Of a stretch of 64,000 nucleotides of DNA, positions 8,270 to 16,104 are shown piece after piece (within the stretch, counting starts at the first letter, position 1; each line of letters begins with the position of its first letter). The DNA is from Ornithinibacillus scapharcae TW25 (GTDB lineage Bacteria > Bacillota > Bacilli > Bacillales > Amphibacillaceae). The notes under the pieces were generated by a model. It was not told the DNA's origin, did not search any database, and saw nothing but the letters and a program-made list of their open reading frames with translations. The translations under genes were made by a program, and so were the position numbers. The stretch spans positions 124,001 to 188,000 of the forward strand of contig NZ_AEWH01000059.1 in the NCBI RefSeq assembly GCF_000190475.1, read 5' to 3'.

Positions 8270-8809
8270 GTGTCGCATGAAACAATTTCAGATTGGTTTG
8301 AACGCTATGGGAATGATATTTATCATTTTTTAATATATCGTGTGGGTCCATCCGAAGCAGAAGACTTACTGCAGGAAGTCTTCATAAAAGCATTAAAGGG
8401 ATTTAACAGTTTTAAAGAGAATGCTACGCCAAAGACGTGGTTATTTAGTATTGCGCGCAATCTAGCTATTGATGAATCGAGGAAGAAAAAAGCAAAGAAA
8501 TGGGCTAATACGGTTCCACTTGATGATGCCAATGAACCAAGTACAAATGTATCACCAGAAACCATCATGGACCTCAATGAGGATACGAAAGCAATATACC
8601 GTTGTATCCACCAATTAAAATCAAACTATCAAGATGTCATTATTCTAAGAGGAATAAAAGAACTTTCCGTTCAAGAGACAGCAAAAATTCTAAGATGGAG
8701 TGAAAGTAAAGTTAAGTCGACACATCATCGGGCAAAGCTAGCATTACATGAAGAACTAAGGAGGTGTTTCTCTTATGAAGAGACCAAATCACCTAGAATC
8801 GTTAGATGA
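8270..8809 (+). CDS. ECF sigma factor, SigX-like
   Basis: This 179-residue ECF sigma factor has region 2 at about residues 10-80 (EAEDLLQEVFIKAL, then PKTWLFSIARNLAIDESRKKK) and region 4 at about 110-165 (YQDVIILRGIKELSVQETAKILRWSESKVKSTHHRA). The region-4 wording is close to B. subtilis SigX (VIILRFIQGFSIQETAKALRFSESKVK). The GTG at 8270 is preferred because AGGGGGTGA (8256-8264) ends 5 bases upstream; the in-frame GTG at 8261 lies inside that site. It overlaps the next gene by 35 bases, so the two are translationally coupled. Envelope-stress control is inference from SigX. Confidence 0.85.
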   Translation: MSHETISDWFERYGNDIYHFLIYRVGPSEAEDLLQEVFIKALKGFNSFKENATPKTWLFSIARNLAIDESRKKKAKKWANTVPLDDANEPSTNVSPETIMDLNEDTKAIYRCIHQLKSNYQDVIILRGIKELSVQETAKILRWSESKVKSTHHRAKLALHEELRRCFSYEETKSPRIVR

Positions 8810-10844
8810 ACAATTACGAATGATGCCCAAACCGGACATAACCAAACATAGAGCTTTACAAATCAAACAAACGATTTTAAATACACGTGTTACACAAGCG
8901 ACTCGAAAGAAGAAACGTAATTTTAGAGCAATTAGTTCTACGATTGGAGCACTAGCAGCTATTTTAATTTTTGCGGTATTAGTAATTGGGAATGCAGGGC
9001 AAGAACAAACTCAGGCTACATTACCACTGTTGGATTTAGTTGAGGGGGATATCGTAAAAATAGATGGAGCTATTAACGAGGAACACTATTCAACGGAAGA
9101 GTCACCGATGATTACATTATTTATGGAGACTGTTGGATCTATGGAACTCACTGAAAGCAATGTAAAGAGTTTAAATGGTTTAGAAGAAAAAGTCGAGCTC
9201 TATGATAAAGATGGCGAACTGCTACAGGTGCTTCAATTTAACAGTAATTCTGAACTAGTCTCCATTGATGGCATTCTGTATGAAGTTGAATCTTCCAAAT
9301 GGCTGGAATTTAAAGAGAAGTTCTTTACAGATGAATACCTATTATCGCAAGAGGACGGAGAAGGAAAGTCAGAGGATGATAATGGAGAGGAGATTTCAGT
9401 ACTATTTGATGATGAACTAGCTAAGGCACCTAGCGAAAGAAACTGGGATAAAATTATTGACTTTGTACAGCAAGGCGCTAACCCGGATAGAGCACTTCTT
9501 ATCGCCGCAAAGGAAAATCTAGAATCTATTGTCTTAAAGCTTTTACAGTTAAACGCAAACCCTAATGTAACAAACAATCAACTAGACACACCATTAACGA
9601 TAACTACTAACACAAAGGTAGCCTCCCTTCTATTAGAAAACGGGGCAGACATAAATCATCGGAATGCTCGTGATTATAATGCTTTAGTCATTGCTGTTTA
9701 TGGGCACCAATCAGAAATGGTGAAGATCCTTTTAGAAGCTGGTGCAAATCCAAATACAACTGTTACTTCCAACAGTGATGTTTCCGTACTATGGATGGCT
9801 GGCAAGGTAGGTAATAAGACAATTAGTGACCTATTACTTCAGCATGGTGCTACGCCAAAGGAAGGATATGAACTAGAAAATTGGTTGGTTAGCCAGAAAC
9901 CATCCTTGTCCGAGATGTTAGTTCCAGAGAGTGGTCTTCTATCATTGTCTGATATTGGTAGATTGCCGAAATTGCCAGCAATTCAGGTGCCAGCAGATTC
10001 CACTTCTTTTCCTGCTCAATTTGAAGAGCCCTTTGAATCCTATAAATTAGAGGGTGGCACGGCAGATGTTTATGGCGATCACATCTTCATTAAAAACGAT
10101 GATGAAAATATGTATTCGGCTTACCGCTATGAATTGAATCCAGGAGATAACGTGACTGTAGCCGATATAGAAAATGCTCTAGGTGCTCCGAGCTCTTTGA
10201 ACGATGCTGAATCTATGAGTATCATGTCTTATAATCTGAAGCACTATGAGCTACGGTTCATTTACGATGGAACTGTTTCCTACCCAAAAAACGAAACAGA
10301 CATTATAGCGATGGAGTTGCATTATAAAAAGCCAGGTATTAAGGAACATGCGGATACCGTATTTAGCATACTTGCAGAACATAACATGGAAGAACTATCT
10401 AGCCATGTTCATCCTGAAAAAGGTGTACTAATAGCACCGTTTCTTCAGGTAAAGCCTAATGACATGTCTGAGAATCATGAGCCTTTAATCTTTCATACAG
10501 AAGAAATACCAAGCTTATTACAAGATACAACCGTGTATCGTTGGGGTGATCATGGTTCAAGTGGTTTACCAATAGAATTGACACCAGCAGGTTTCTTTGA
10601 TGAATATCTATATACGAAAGCACAGCCTGATACCTTCTACGTCAATCAACAGAATTTATCCGGTCCAGAATTTTTCACTGAGACAATTAGAGATGTATTC
10701 CCTGTTGCTCATATGGTTCAGTACTCATTCTATGAGACAGTGAAAGGTGATGACCTAAGTTGGATGCAATTAACATTAATATTTGAAGAATATCAAGGTG
10801 AATGGAAACTTGTCGGTATGTTGCATCGAGAGTGGACACCTTGA
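8775..10844 (+). CDS. Membrane-anchored ankyrin-repeat protein, probable anti-sigma factor
   Basis: This 689-residue protein starts inside the ECF sigma gene behind a perfect AAGGAGGTG site. A basic cytoplasmic segment (1-50, with LDEQLRMMPKPDITKHRALQIK) precedes one membrane span (about 53-72), the layout of ECF anti-sigma factors. Outside the membrane come a small beta-rich domain (75-190), an acidic linker, about four ankyrin repeats (212-362; motifs such as LLLENGADIN and ILLEAGANPN), a DUF4309-like domain (425-520) and a C-terminal domain ending FEEYQGEWKLVGMLHREWT. Anti-sigma function is inferred from position and topology; no zinc-binding HxxxCxxC motif is present. Ankyrin repeats on the outer face of such a protein are unusual. 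Confidence 0.7.
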   Translation: MKRPNHLESLDEQLRMMPKPDITKHRALQIKQTILNTRVTQATRKKKRNFRAISSTIGALAAILIFAVLVIGNAGQEQTQATLPLLDLVEGDIVKIDGAINEEHYSTEESPMITLFMETVGSMELTESNVKSLNGLEEKVELYDKDGELLQVLQFNSNSELVSIDGILYEVESSKWLEFKEKFFTDEYLLSQEDGEGKSEDDNGEEISVLFDDELAKAPSERNWDKIIDFVQQGANPDRALLIAAKENLESIVLKLLQLNANPNVTNNQLDTPLTITTNTKVASLLLENGADINHRNARDYNALVIAVYGHQSEMVKILLEAGANPNTTVTSNSDVSVLWMAGKVGNKTISDLLLQHGATPKEGYELENWLVSQKPSLSEMLVPESGLLSLSDIGRLPKLPAIQVPADSTSFPAQFEEPFESYKLEGGTADVYGDHIFIKNDDENMYSAYRYELNPGDNVTVADIENALGAPSSLNDAESMSIMSYNLKHYELRFIYDGTVSYPKNETDIIAMELHYKKPGIKEHADTVFSILAEHNMEELSSHVHPEKGVLIAPFLQVKPNDMSENHEPLIFHTEEIPSLLQDTTVYRWGDHGSSGLPIELTPAGFFDEYLYTKAQPDTFYVNQQNLSGPEFFTETIRDVFPVAHMVQYSFYETVKGDDLSWMQLTLIFEEYQGEWKLVGMLHREWTP

Positions 10845-10849
10845 TATGC

Positions 10850-10885
10850 AAAAGGCGAACCTCAATTAGGTTCGCCTTTTTATTT
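10850..10885 (+). terminator. Intrinsic terminator
   Basis: A 13-bp stem, AAAAGGCGAACCT (10850-10862) and AGGTTCGCCTTTT (10868-10880), with a T-rich tail ends the sigma/ankyrin operon. Confidence 0.85.
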
Positions 10886-10894
10886 TCAAACAAT

Positions 10895-11047
10895 CCAGCC
10901 TCGGTGAACACGTTTCACCAGCATACTGCGGCCAATCCTGATCTCGGGTTCAGCAATTTTCCCTGATGTATCGGCGATTTCAACCGGACCTACGGCGATA
11001 TCCCCATCCTTTTCGGCCATTCTTATTGGGACTCAGGCAATTCCAAC
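10895..11047. repeat. Degenerate CGGC-type intergenic repeats
   Basis: Between two convergent genes, short units containing CGGCGATTT, CGGCGATAT, CGGCCATTC and CAGGCAATT recur roughly every 20 to 27 bases. No protein-coding frame is apparent and local GC is higher than around it. It looks like a decayed tandem repeat related in flavour to the tracts at 15677 and 59454. Confidence 0.4.
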
Positions 11048-11079
11048 CAAAAAAAGGTACCTCCCTAAACGGAGATACC
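11048..11079 (-). terminator. Intrinsic terminator of the nuclease gene
   Basis: GGTACCTCC (11056-11064) pairs with GGAGATACC (11071-11079) with one G-T wobble. On the minus strand it is followed by a seven-base T-run. Confidence 0.75.
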
Positions 11080-11087
11080 CTCTAATA

Positions 11088-14000
11088 CTATTCTTCTAAA
11101 CTAACCTTTAGCACTTTATCTGTTACATCTGCCATCACGAATGTTTTAGATGTAGTGCCGTTGGTCACCACTAACACAATCTCTTTTTCTTTTAATATAT
11201 CAACTTGCTTTTTATTCAACAGTAAATTACGAGGTTTCTTTGCATTGTAAATGTTTATAACAGCATGAGCACCATGTTCTAATGCTTCTAAATGAATTGT
11301 CTGAACGGTTGCTGTACCATTATTTTTCTTAACTGGTATCTCCACAAATGTCGGCTCTGGTTCAGGCTCTTCACCTGGAACCTTATCTGTAGTTGAGATT
11401 CTACCTTCTGATTCATATACGATTGGATTCGCTTCGCTACTATTAAGACTGCGTACAAAGTCTACTGCTGCGTCAACATCAACTGGTCCCATTGTAGGAT
11501 TTTTACCTAGTTCTTTTATTGGACCATCTGATGTTCCCATATAATTGTTAACTGTTAAGGTATAAACAGCATCCATATCGATTGGTGAACCATCAGGTAA
11601 AGTAATATCCACTACCTGCTGCAATTCAGGGTTAAAGGTATAGTGAAAGCCAGCAATACTATAATCTGCTCCATAGCCAGATAATTGTTCATTTAGAATT
11701 GGATAAAGGTCAGCACCTTTAATTTCAACAGTCATCAGGGTATTACCAAATGGTAGGATATTATAAAGCTCACCCCATGTAATCGGGCCTGCCAATAAGA
11801 TATCGCGAATTCCTCCACCATTTTGCATCGCAAAGTCACTGCCCATCGCCCACTTCATGCCATCTGCGATTAAATTTCCTAAGCCGTGGTCACTCGTATT
11901 GGAATAACTGCCGGTTAAATCCTGCGCGTTATAACCAACGACCTCATTTATGATTGGCGCAATTTCCTCAGCATAATGCGCAAGGGTTTCAGCAACGACT
12001 GGATCCTGAGCAAAATCACTTTGTTTCACAAATACAATCTCTGCTTCTTTTGTTACAATGTCACCTGTTGTACGGTCAATCTGAATATCGACATCCGCAA
12101 AGGCTTTACCATATTCATTTGCTTGAACGATTAACTTATTGTCCACAACTGCATTATTTACCGCATGATTGTGCGCTGCGAAAATAATGTCCACTTCATC
12201 GTTTACTGCATTAGCTAGGTCGGCAGCAGCGCCGGTTGCATTATCACCAGACTGGTAAGCAGGCATATGTGCTAATACAATGATTGCTTTCACTCCTTGA
12301 TCCGCAAGCTCTTCTGCAGCACGATTAACTGCCTCCGCTTCATCTGTAAACGCTATTCCTTCAAGAGATGAAGGCATAACCATGTTGACTGTTTCAACGG
12401 TATTTACTCCAATAAAACCAATATCTACGCCATCAACATTTGCAATATAGTAAGGATCTAAGAAGGTCTCCCCACTGTCCTCATATACACAGTTTGCACA
12501 AAGGACTGGGAAGTTCATTCCATCATACCCTTCTGTTCCCTTTCCATCTGGATGGTCCCCACCATTTACCATGCGAAGAAGCTCAGCAAGCCCTTCGTCA
12601 AATTCATGGTTACCTACTGTTCCTACATCAAACCCGATCTCTTCCATAATCTCAACCGTTGGCTCATCTTGTAATAAACCAGAAACGGGTGAGCTTCCAC
12701 CAATCATATCTCCTGCATGTACGATTAATGTATTAGGGTTCTCTGCTTCACGCTCTTTAATCGCGGAAGCTGTGTAATCCATGCGACCATACATATCACG
12801 TACGCCATCACCATTTGGATCAATCATATACTCCTGATCAATTTTTCCGTGAAGGTCATTCATACTTAATATTTGAACATCCAATAGGTTCGGTTCTTCA
12901 TTTCCATTCCCGTTAGCAGGAGTAAATCCATAGCTTTCCGCTTCTCCTGAGCTTACAAAGAAAATTCGTTTATCTACTGGTACATCCGCCCAATCCTCTG
13001 GAGCTACATATTGTCGTGTATCTGAATTACCAACATATCGTAATAATCCTTTTTTATCATCAAACGCACGGAATACAAATGGAAGCTCCAGTAATGGATC
13101 CTCTGGATTCCAGATACCAAGACCTGCATCCTTCGCTTCTCTAACAGCCTCTTGGTACAGTGGATAGGCTTCCTCATCAATAGGTGCAAGGAAGTATGTT
13201 GATGCATACCCTTGTGCTACCATTTCCAGGTTAATATTTAAGTTATCTTCTTTTCGAATCACTTCTGCCAAAATTCGTCCATAATCGTCTGTTGGCTCAT
13301 CACCAATTTTTAAGTATATTTCATCACCCGGCTGAATTAACTCACTAATATACGACTTCGCTAATTCACCATAGTACTTTTGATTTCGGTTAATTTCCGC
13401 TCGTGCTGGGTCATTATTATGTGCATCATAGGTTTCTGCTGTATCCATATTTAGAAAACGAACTCTTGTCTCACCAAAAACTGGTGTTGCAATACGGATC
13501 GTATCCCCGTCTGTTATACTCGCAACAGTAGTTTCATAGTACCCTCCCGCTGAAGGTGGATCTGGTTGTTCATCAGCCAACCTAATATCTGCCTGTTCAG
13601 TCGGGATTAATTGGTAGTCATTATACTGGCTAACAATGGCTGTAATATCATACCACTTATCCGATTCTACTAAAGAAATATCAAGCGCGTTTTGCATCAC
13701 GCGTAATGTCGCACCATTAAAATCCGCATCCACTAGGGAAACATTATATCCCCCACCTGCAGGACTACCTGGAATATTATTGATAAACGCATTAACTTGA
13801 ACTAATTCCCCCTCATAGCTTTCCGCAATGGCAGGGTTCTGTAAATCTTCTAAAGTTATCGTTTGAACCTCTGGTAAAGGTTGATTTTCTGCGATTATAT
13901 CAATAGATGTTGGAATAATCTCCTTTAATCCATTATAGGAATCTAGTTCCCCAACAATTTGAACTCGATCACCCTTCGATAAAGAAGGTAGACTTCCCTT

Positions 14001-14786
14001 TTCATAAGAAAAAATATTAATACCAGCTGTTTCATCCTGTATATACGTTGTAAATTGTCCTGGATTACTAATCTTGTCACTATCTGCAAGTACGATACCT
14101 TCCACCGTTACAACAGTACCATCTGATAGATTACGAATTTGTTGAATTGGCGATACCTCTCCTGGTTCTCCAGGCTCTCCCGGGTTCCCTGGGTCACCAG
14201 CATCTACACCATCCATCTCGTGATAACCTAAGTATGTAAAATTGTCTTTCCCTTGATTAGTCCACTCAGTAGAATTATAACTTGCGCTTGGAGCAATGAT
14301 GGAGGAATTTCTAACTAAGGTTTTATCAGCTCCATAATTATCTCTTGTACCTATCGTACCTAATACATCTAGTAAACTACCTTGGCTCTTAAGTGCAACT
14401 GCATCATCACCATTAAAATTAATAACTGCACCATTTATTACATCAGCAACCGCTAAAATTTCTGCGCTTGCACTAGGATGTGCTAATACCAAAACATCAC
14501 CATGGGCAAGTACACCCGATAATGTTACCGTCTGGGTTGGTGAAGAAGCCCCATTACTATATAACTCCAATTGATAAGCTGATAAATCAACCGCTTCTCC
14601 TGTCCCATTATAAATCTCGATAGCCTTATTGAATGAACCACCCTCCAAATACTCAGAGATAAATAAGTCTTCGGCAAATTGCTCTGCTTCACTAGCTGTA
14701 TTGGCAAGAACAGTTGTCGTATTCATGAAAACTAGTGAAAAGATAAGAAATAGATTGAATAACTTTTTAACTGATGCTTTCTTCAT
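11088..14786 (-). CDS. Secreted multidomain nuclease / 5'-nucleotidase, YhcR-like
   Basis: This 1232-residue secreted protein resembles B. subtilis YhcR, a surface nuclease of about 1217 residues. In order it has a signal peptide (cleavage near VLANTASEA), a lamin-tail domain (about 40-190), OB-fold domains (about 210-405), a thermonuclease domain (about 415-590; ITDGDTIRI, VRFLNMDTAET, DDYGRILAE) and a 5'-nucleotidase with metallophosphatase motifs (MNDLHGKID, HAGDMIGG, GNHEFDEG, AAHNHA) plus its C-terminal domain (to about 1140). It should degrade extracellular nucleic acids to nucleosides and phosphate. The ATG at 14786 follows GGAGGG by 6 bases; the ATG at 14807 lacks a site. No LPxTG-like sorting signal is seen at the C-terminus, so it may be released. 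Confidence 0.88.
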   Translation of the reverse strand: MKKASVKKLFNLFLIFSLVFMNTTTVLANTASEAEQFAEDLFISEYLEGGSFNKAIEIYNGTGEAVDLSAYQLELYSNGASSPTQTVTLSGVLAHGDVLVLAHPSASAEILAVADVINGAVINFNGDDAVALKSQGSLLDVLGTIGTRDNYGADKTLVRNSSIIAPSASYNSTEWTNQGKDNFTYLGYHEMDGVDAGDPGNPGEPGEPGEVSPIQQIRNLSDGTVVTVEGIVLADSDKISNPGQFTTYIQDETAGINIFSYEKGSLPSLSKGDRVQIVGELDSYNGLKEIIPTSIDIIAENQPLPEVQTITLEDLQNPAIAESYEGELVQVNAFINNIPGSPAGGGYNVSLVDADFNGATLRVMQNALDISLVESDKWYDITAIVSQYNDYQLIPTEQADIRLADEQPDPPSAGGYYETTVASITDGDTIRIATPVFGETRVRFLNMDTAETYDAHNNDPARAEINRNQKYYGELAKSYISELIQPGDEIYLKIGDEPTDDYGRILAEVIRKEDNLNINLEMVAQGYASTYFLAPIDEEAYPLYQEAVREAKDAGLGIWNPEDPLLELPFVFRAFDDKKGLLRYVGNSDTRQYVAPEDWADVPVDKRIFFVSSGEAESYGFTPANGNGNEEPNLLDVQILSMNDLHGKIDQEYMIDPNGDGVRDMYGRMDYTASAIKEREAENPNTLIVHAGDMIGGSSPVSGLLQDEPTVEIMEEIGFDVGTVGNHEFDEGLAELLRMVNGGDHPDGKGTEGYDGMNFPVLCANCVYEDSGETFLDPYYIANVDGVDIGFIGVNTVETVNMVMPSSLEGIAFTDEAEAVNRAAEELADQGVKAIIVLAHMPAYQSGDNATGAAADLANAVNDEVDIIFAAHNHAVNNAVVDNKLIVQANEYGKAFADVDIQIDRTTGDIVTKEAEIVFVKQSDFAQDPVVAETLAHYAEEIAPIINEVVGYNAQDLTGSYSNTSDHGLGNLIADGMKWAMGSDFAMQNGGGIRDILLAGPITWGELYNILPFGNTLMTVEIKGADLYPILNEQLSGYGADYSIAGFHYTFNPELQQVVDITLPDGSPIDMDAVYTLTVNNYMGTSDGPIKELGKNPTMGPVDVDAAVDFVRSLNSSEANPIVYESEGRISTTDKVPGEEPEPEPTFVEIPVKKNNGTATVQTIHLEALEHGAHAVINIYNAKKPRNLLLNKKQVDILKEKEIVLVVTNGTTSKTFVMADVTDKVLKVSLEE

Positions 14787-15075
14787 GTTTTCCCTCCATT
14801 TTTTCATAGATACACCCTACTTAAGTGTGTCTTACAATTCATTAATACCACATAAGAAGTGCCCTTTCTATCGTGTTTTTGTAAAGATATGAAAAATCAC
14901 TACTATTAGACTATGATTTTATAGAAAACAGTATGAATGACCCATAGGTATAATTAGTACTTTTTTCTGACAGCTCCTCACTTGTTAGTAAATCTCCATT
15001 CCAGTTTACAAACGATCACAAGAACACTAAAATTAATTAAAATAATACTTACTCCTAAAGAAGGAGGTCGTGACA

Positions 15076-15648
15076 ATGTCCATTACATTCTCGAACCAAG
15101 AACTGCAAAGAATAATTGCAGGTGATCCTATTGGAGTGTTTTATCCTTACAACTTGAAAGAGTACAACCATCAAGAAATAGATACCTATATTTCAAAGGT
15201 AGTAGGTTCTTTTGGCGGAATCAGAAACCTACTACACGAAGCAGACTTCAACAGCTATGGAAGTGGGTATGCTTCCTATGTCGATGTATTTTGTTGGAAA
15301 AGGGATGGAACTTCTACTCAAATAGATGAATACGAAACAACTATTGATGGTATACGGGTCTATATAAACAGACTAGCACCTATCGCAATTTTAGGAAGCG
15401 ATCAAGTTACCAAGCATAGAAACGGCGGAAGCAGTGGTTTCATTCACAGTCATACTGTAAATAGACTTCCACCTGGGGACTGGACAGAACAGGTTGAGAG
15501 CATTAAAAAAGTGTTAGACAAATTCCAATACAAAATTATGGATAAATCTTACCTTCATCAAGCTCTGCCTTTTCAAGCAAAAATACCAACTATCCTTGCT
15601 GATCCGCCTTATAAAATATTTGACGCCTTGTTCTATTGGGAAGATTAG
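15076..15648 (+). CDS. Hypothetical cytoplasmic protein
   Basis: I do not recognise this 190-residue protein. It has no signal peptide or membrane span, a mixed alpha/beta composition, and motifs such as GDPIGVFYPYNLKEYNHQEIDTYIS spread over residues 16-40, HRNGGSSGFIHSHTVNRLPPG near 115-135 and a C-terminal FYWED. The ATG at 15076 is chosen because AAGGAGGT (15061-15068) lies 7 bases upstream; a GTG at 15070 is too close. It is a single gene, divergent from the secreted nuclease gene and convergent with the GH3 gene. An immunity-type or stress role cannot be told from sequence. Confidence 0.6.
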   Translation: MSITFSNQELQRIIAGDPIGVFYPYNLKEYNHQEIDTYISKVVGSFGGIRNLLHEADFNSYGSGYASYVDVFCWKRDGTSTQIDEYETTIDGIRVYINRLAPIAILGSDQVTKHRNGGSSGFIHSHTVNRLPPGDWTEQVESIKKVLDKFQYKIMDKSYLHQALPFQAKIPTILADPPYKIFDALFYWED

Positions 15649-15676
15649 GGAGGAAATTTTGCTTAGTTTTCGGCAA

Positions 15677-16033
15677 AAATGAAGTTGATAAAGCGTCTCA
15701 ACGCCATTTCGGCTGAGATTTCGATGGAAATGAAGTTGATAAAGCGTCTCAACACAATTTTGGCTGATAATTCGATGGAAATGAAGTTGATAAAGCCTCT
15801 CAACACCATTTTGGCTGATAATTCGATGGAAATGAAGTTGTTAAAGCCTCTCAACGCCATTTCGGCTGAGATTTCGATGGAAATGAAGTTGATAAAGCGT
15901 CTCAACGCCATTTTGGCTGAGATTTTGGTAGAAATGTAGTTGATAAAGCCTCTCGACGCCATTTTGGCTGAGATTTCGGTCGAAATGGTGTTGATAAAAC
16001 GTCTCAATGCGATTTTGGCTGAGATTTCGAATC
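15677..16033. repeat. Seven tandem 51-bp repeats
   Basis: Seven consecutive 51-bp units (15677, 15728, 15779, 15830, 15881, 15932, 15983) each contain GAAGTTGATAAAGC, CTCAACGCCATTT and GGCTGAGATTTCG with a few substitutions; the last copies are the most diverged. Because 51 is a multiple of three, reading frames stay open on both strands, but none has a ribosome site and the array lies between convergent genes, so I treat it as non-coding. Partial units flank both ends. Confidence 0.9.
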
Positions 16034-16069
16034 TGAAATGGAGAATCTATCGAATACCAGGAATACAAA

Positions 16070-16104
16070 GAAATAAAATAGGATTGCCCCAAAAAAGCAA
16101 TCCT
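16070..16104 (-). terminator. Intrinsic terminator of the GH3 gene
   Basis: AGGATTGC (16080-16087) pairs with GCAATCCT (16097-16104), with a T-rich ATTTTATTT tail on the minus strand. The stem overlaps the stop codon at 16103-16105. Confidence 0.75.

Noticed and set aside
15663-16007. Long open frames on both strands across the 51-bp repeats, encoding 17-residue repeat peptides
   Set aside because: The unit length is a multiple of three so frames stay open by construction. No ribosome site or start context is found, and both strands are equally open.
15677-16033. CRISPR array
   Set aside because: The whole 51-bp unit is repeated with no unique spacers, and no cas genes are present.
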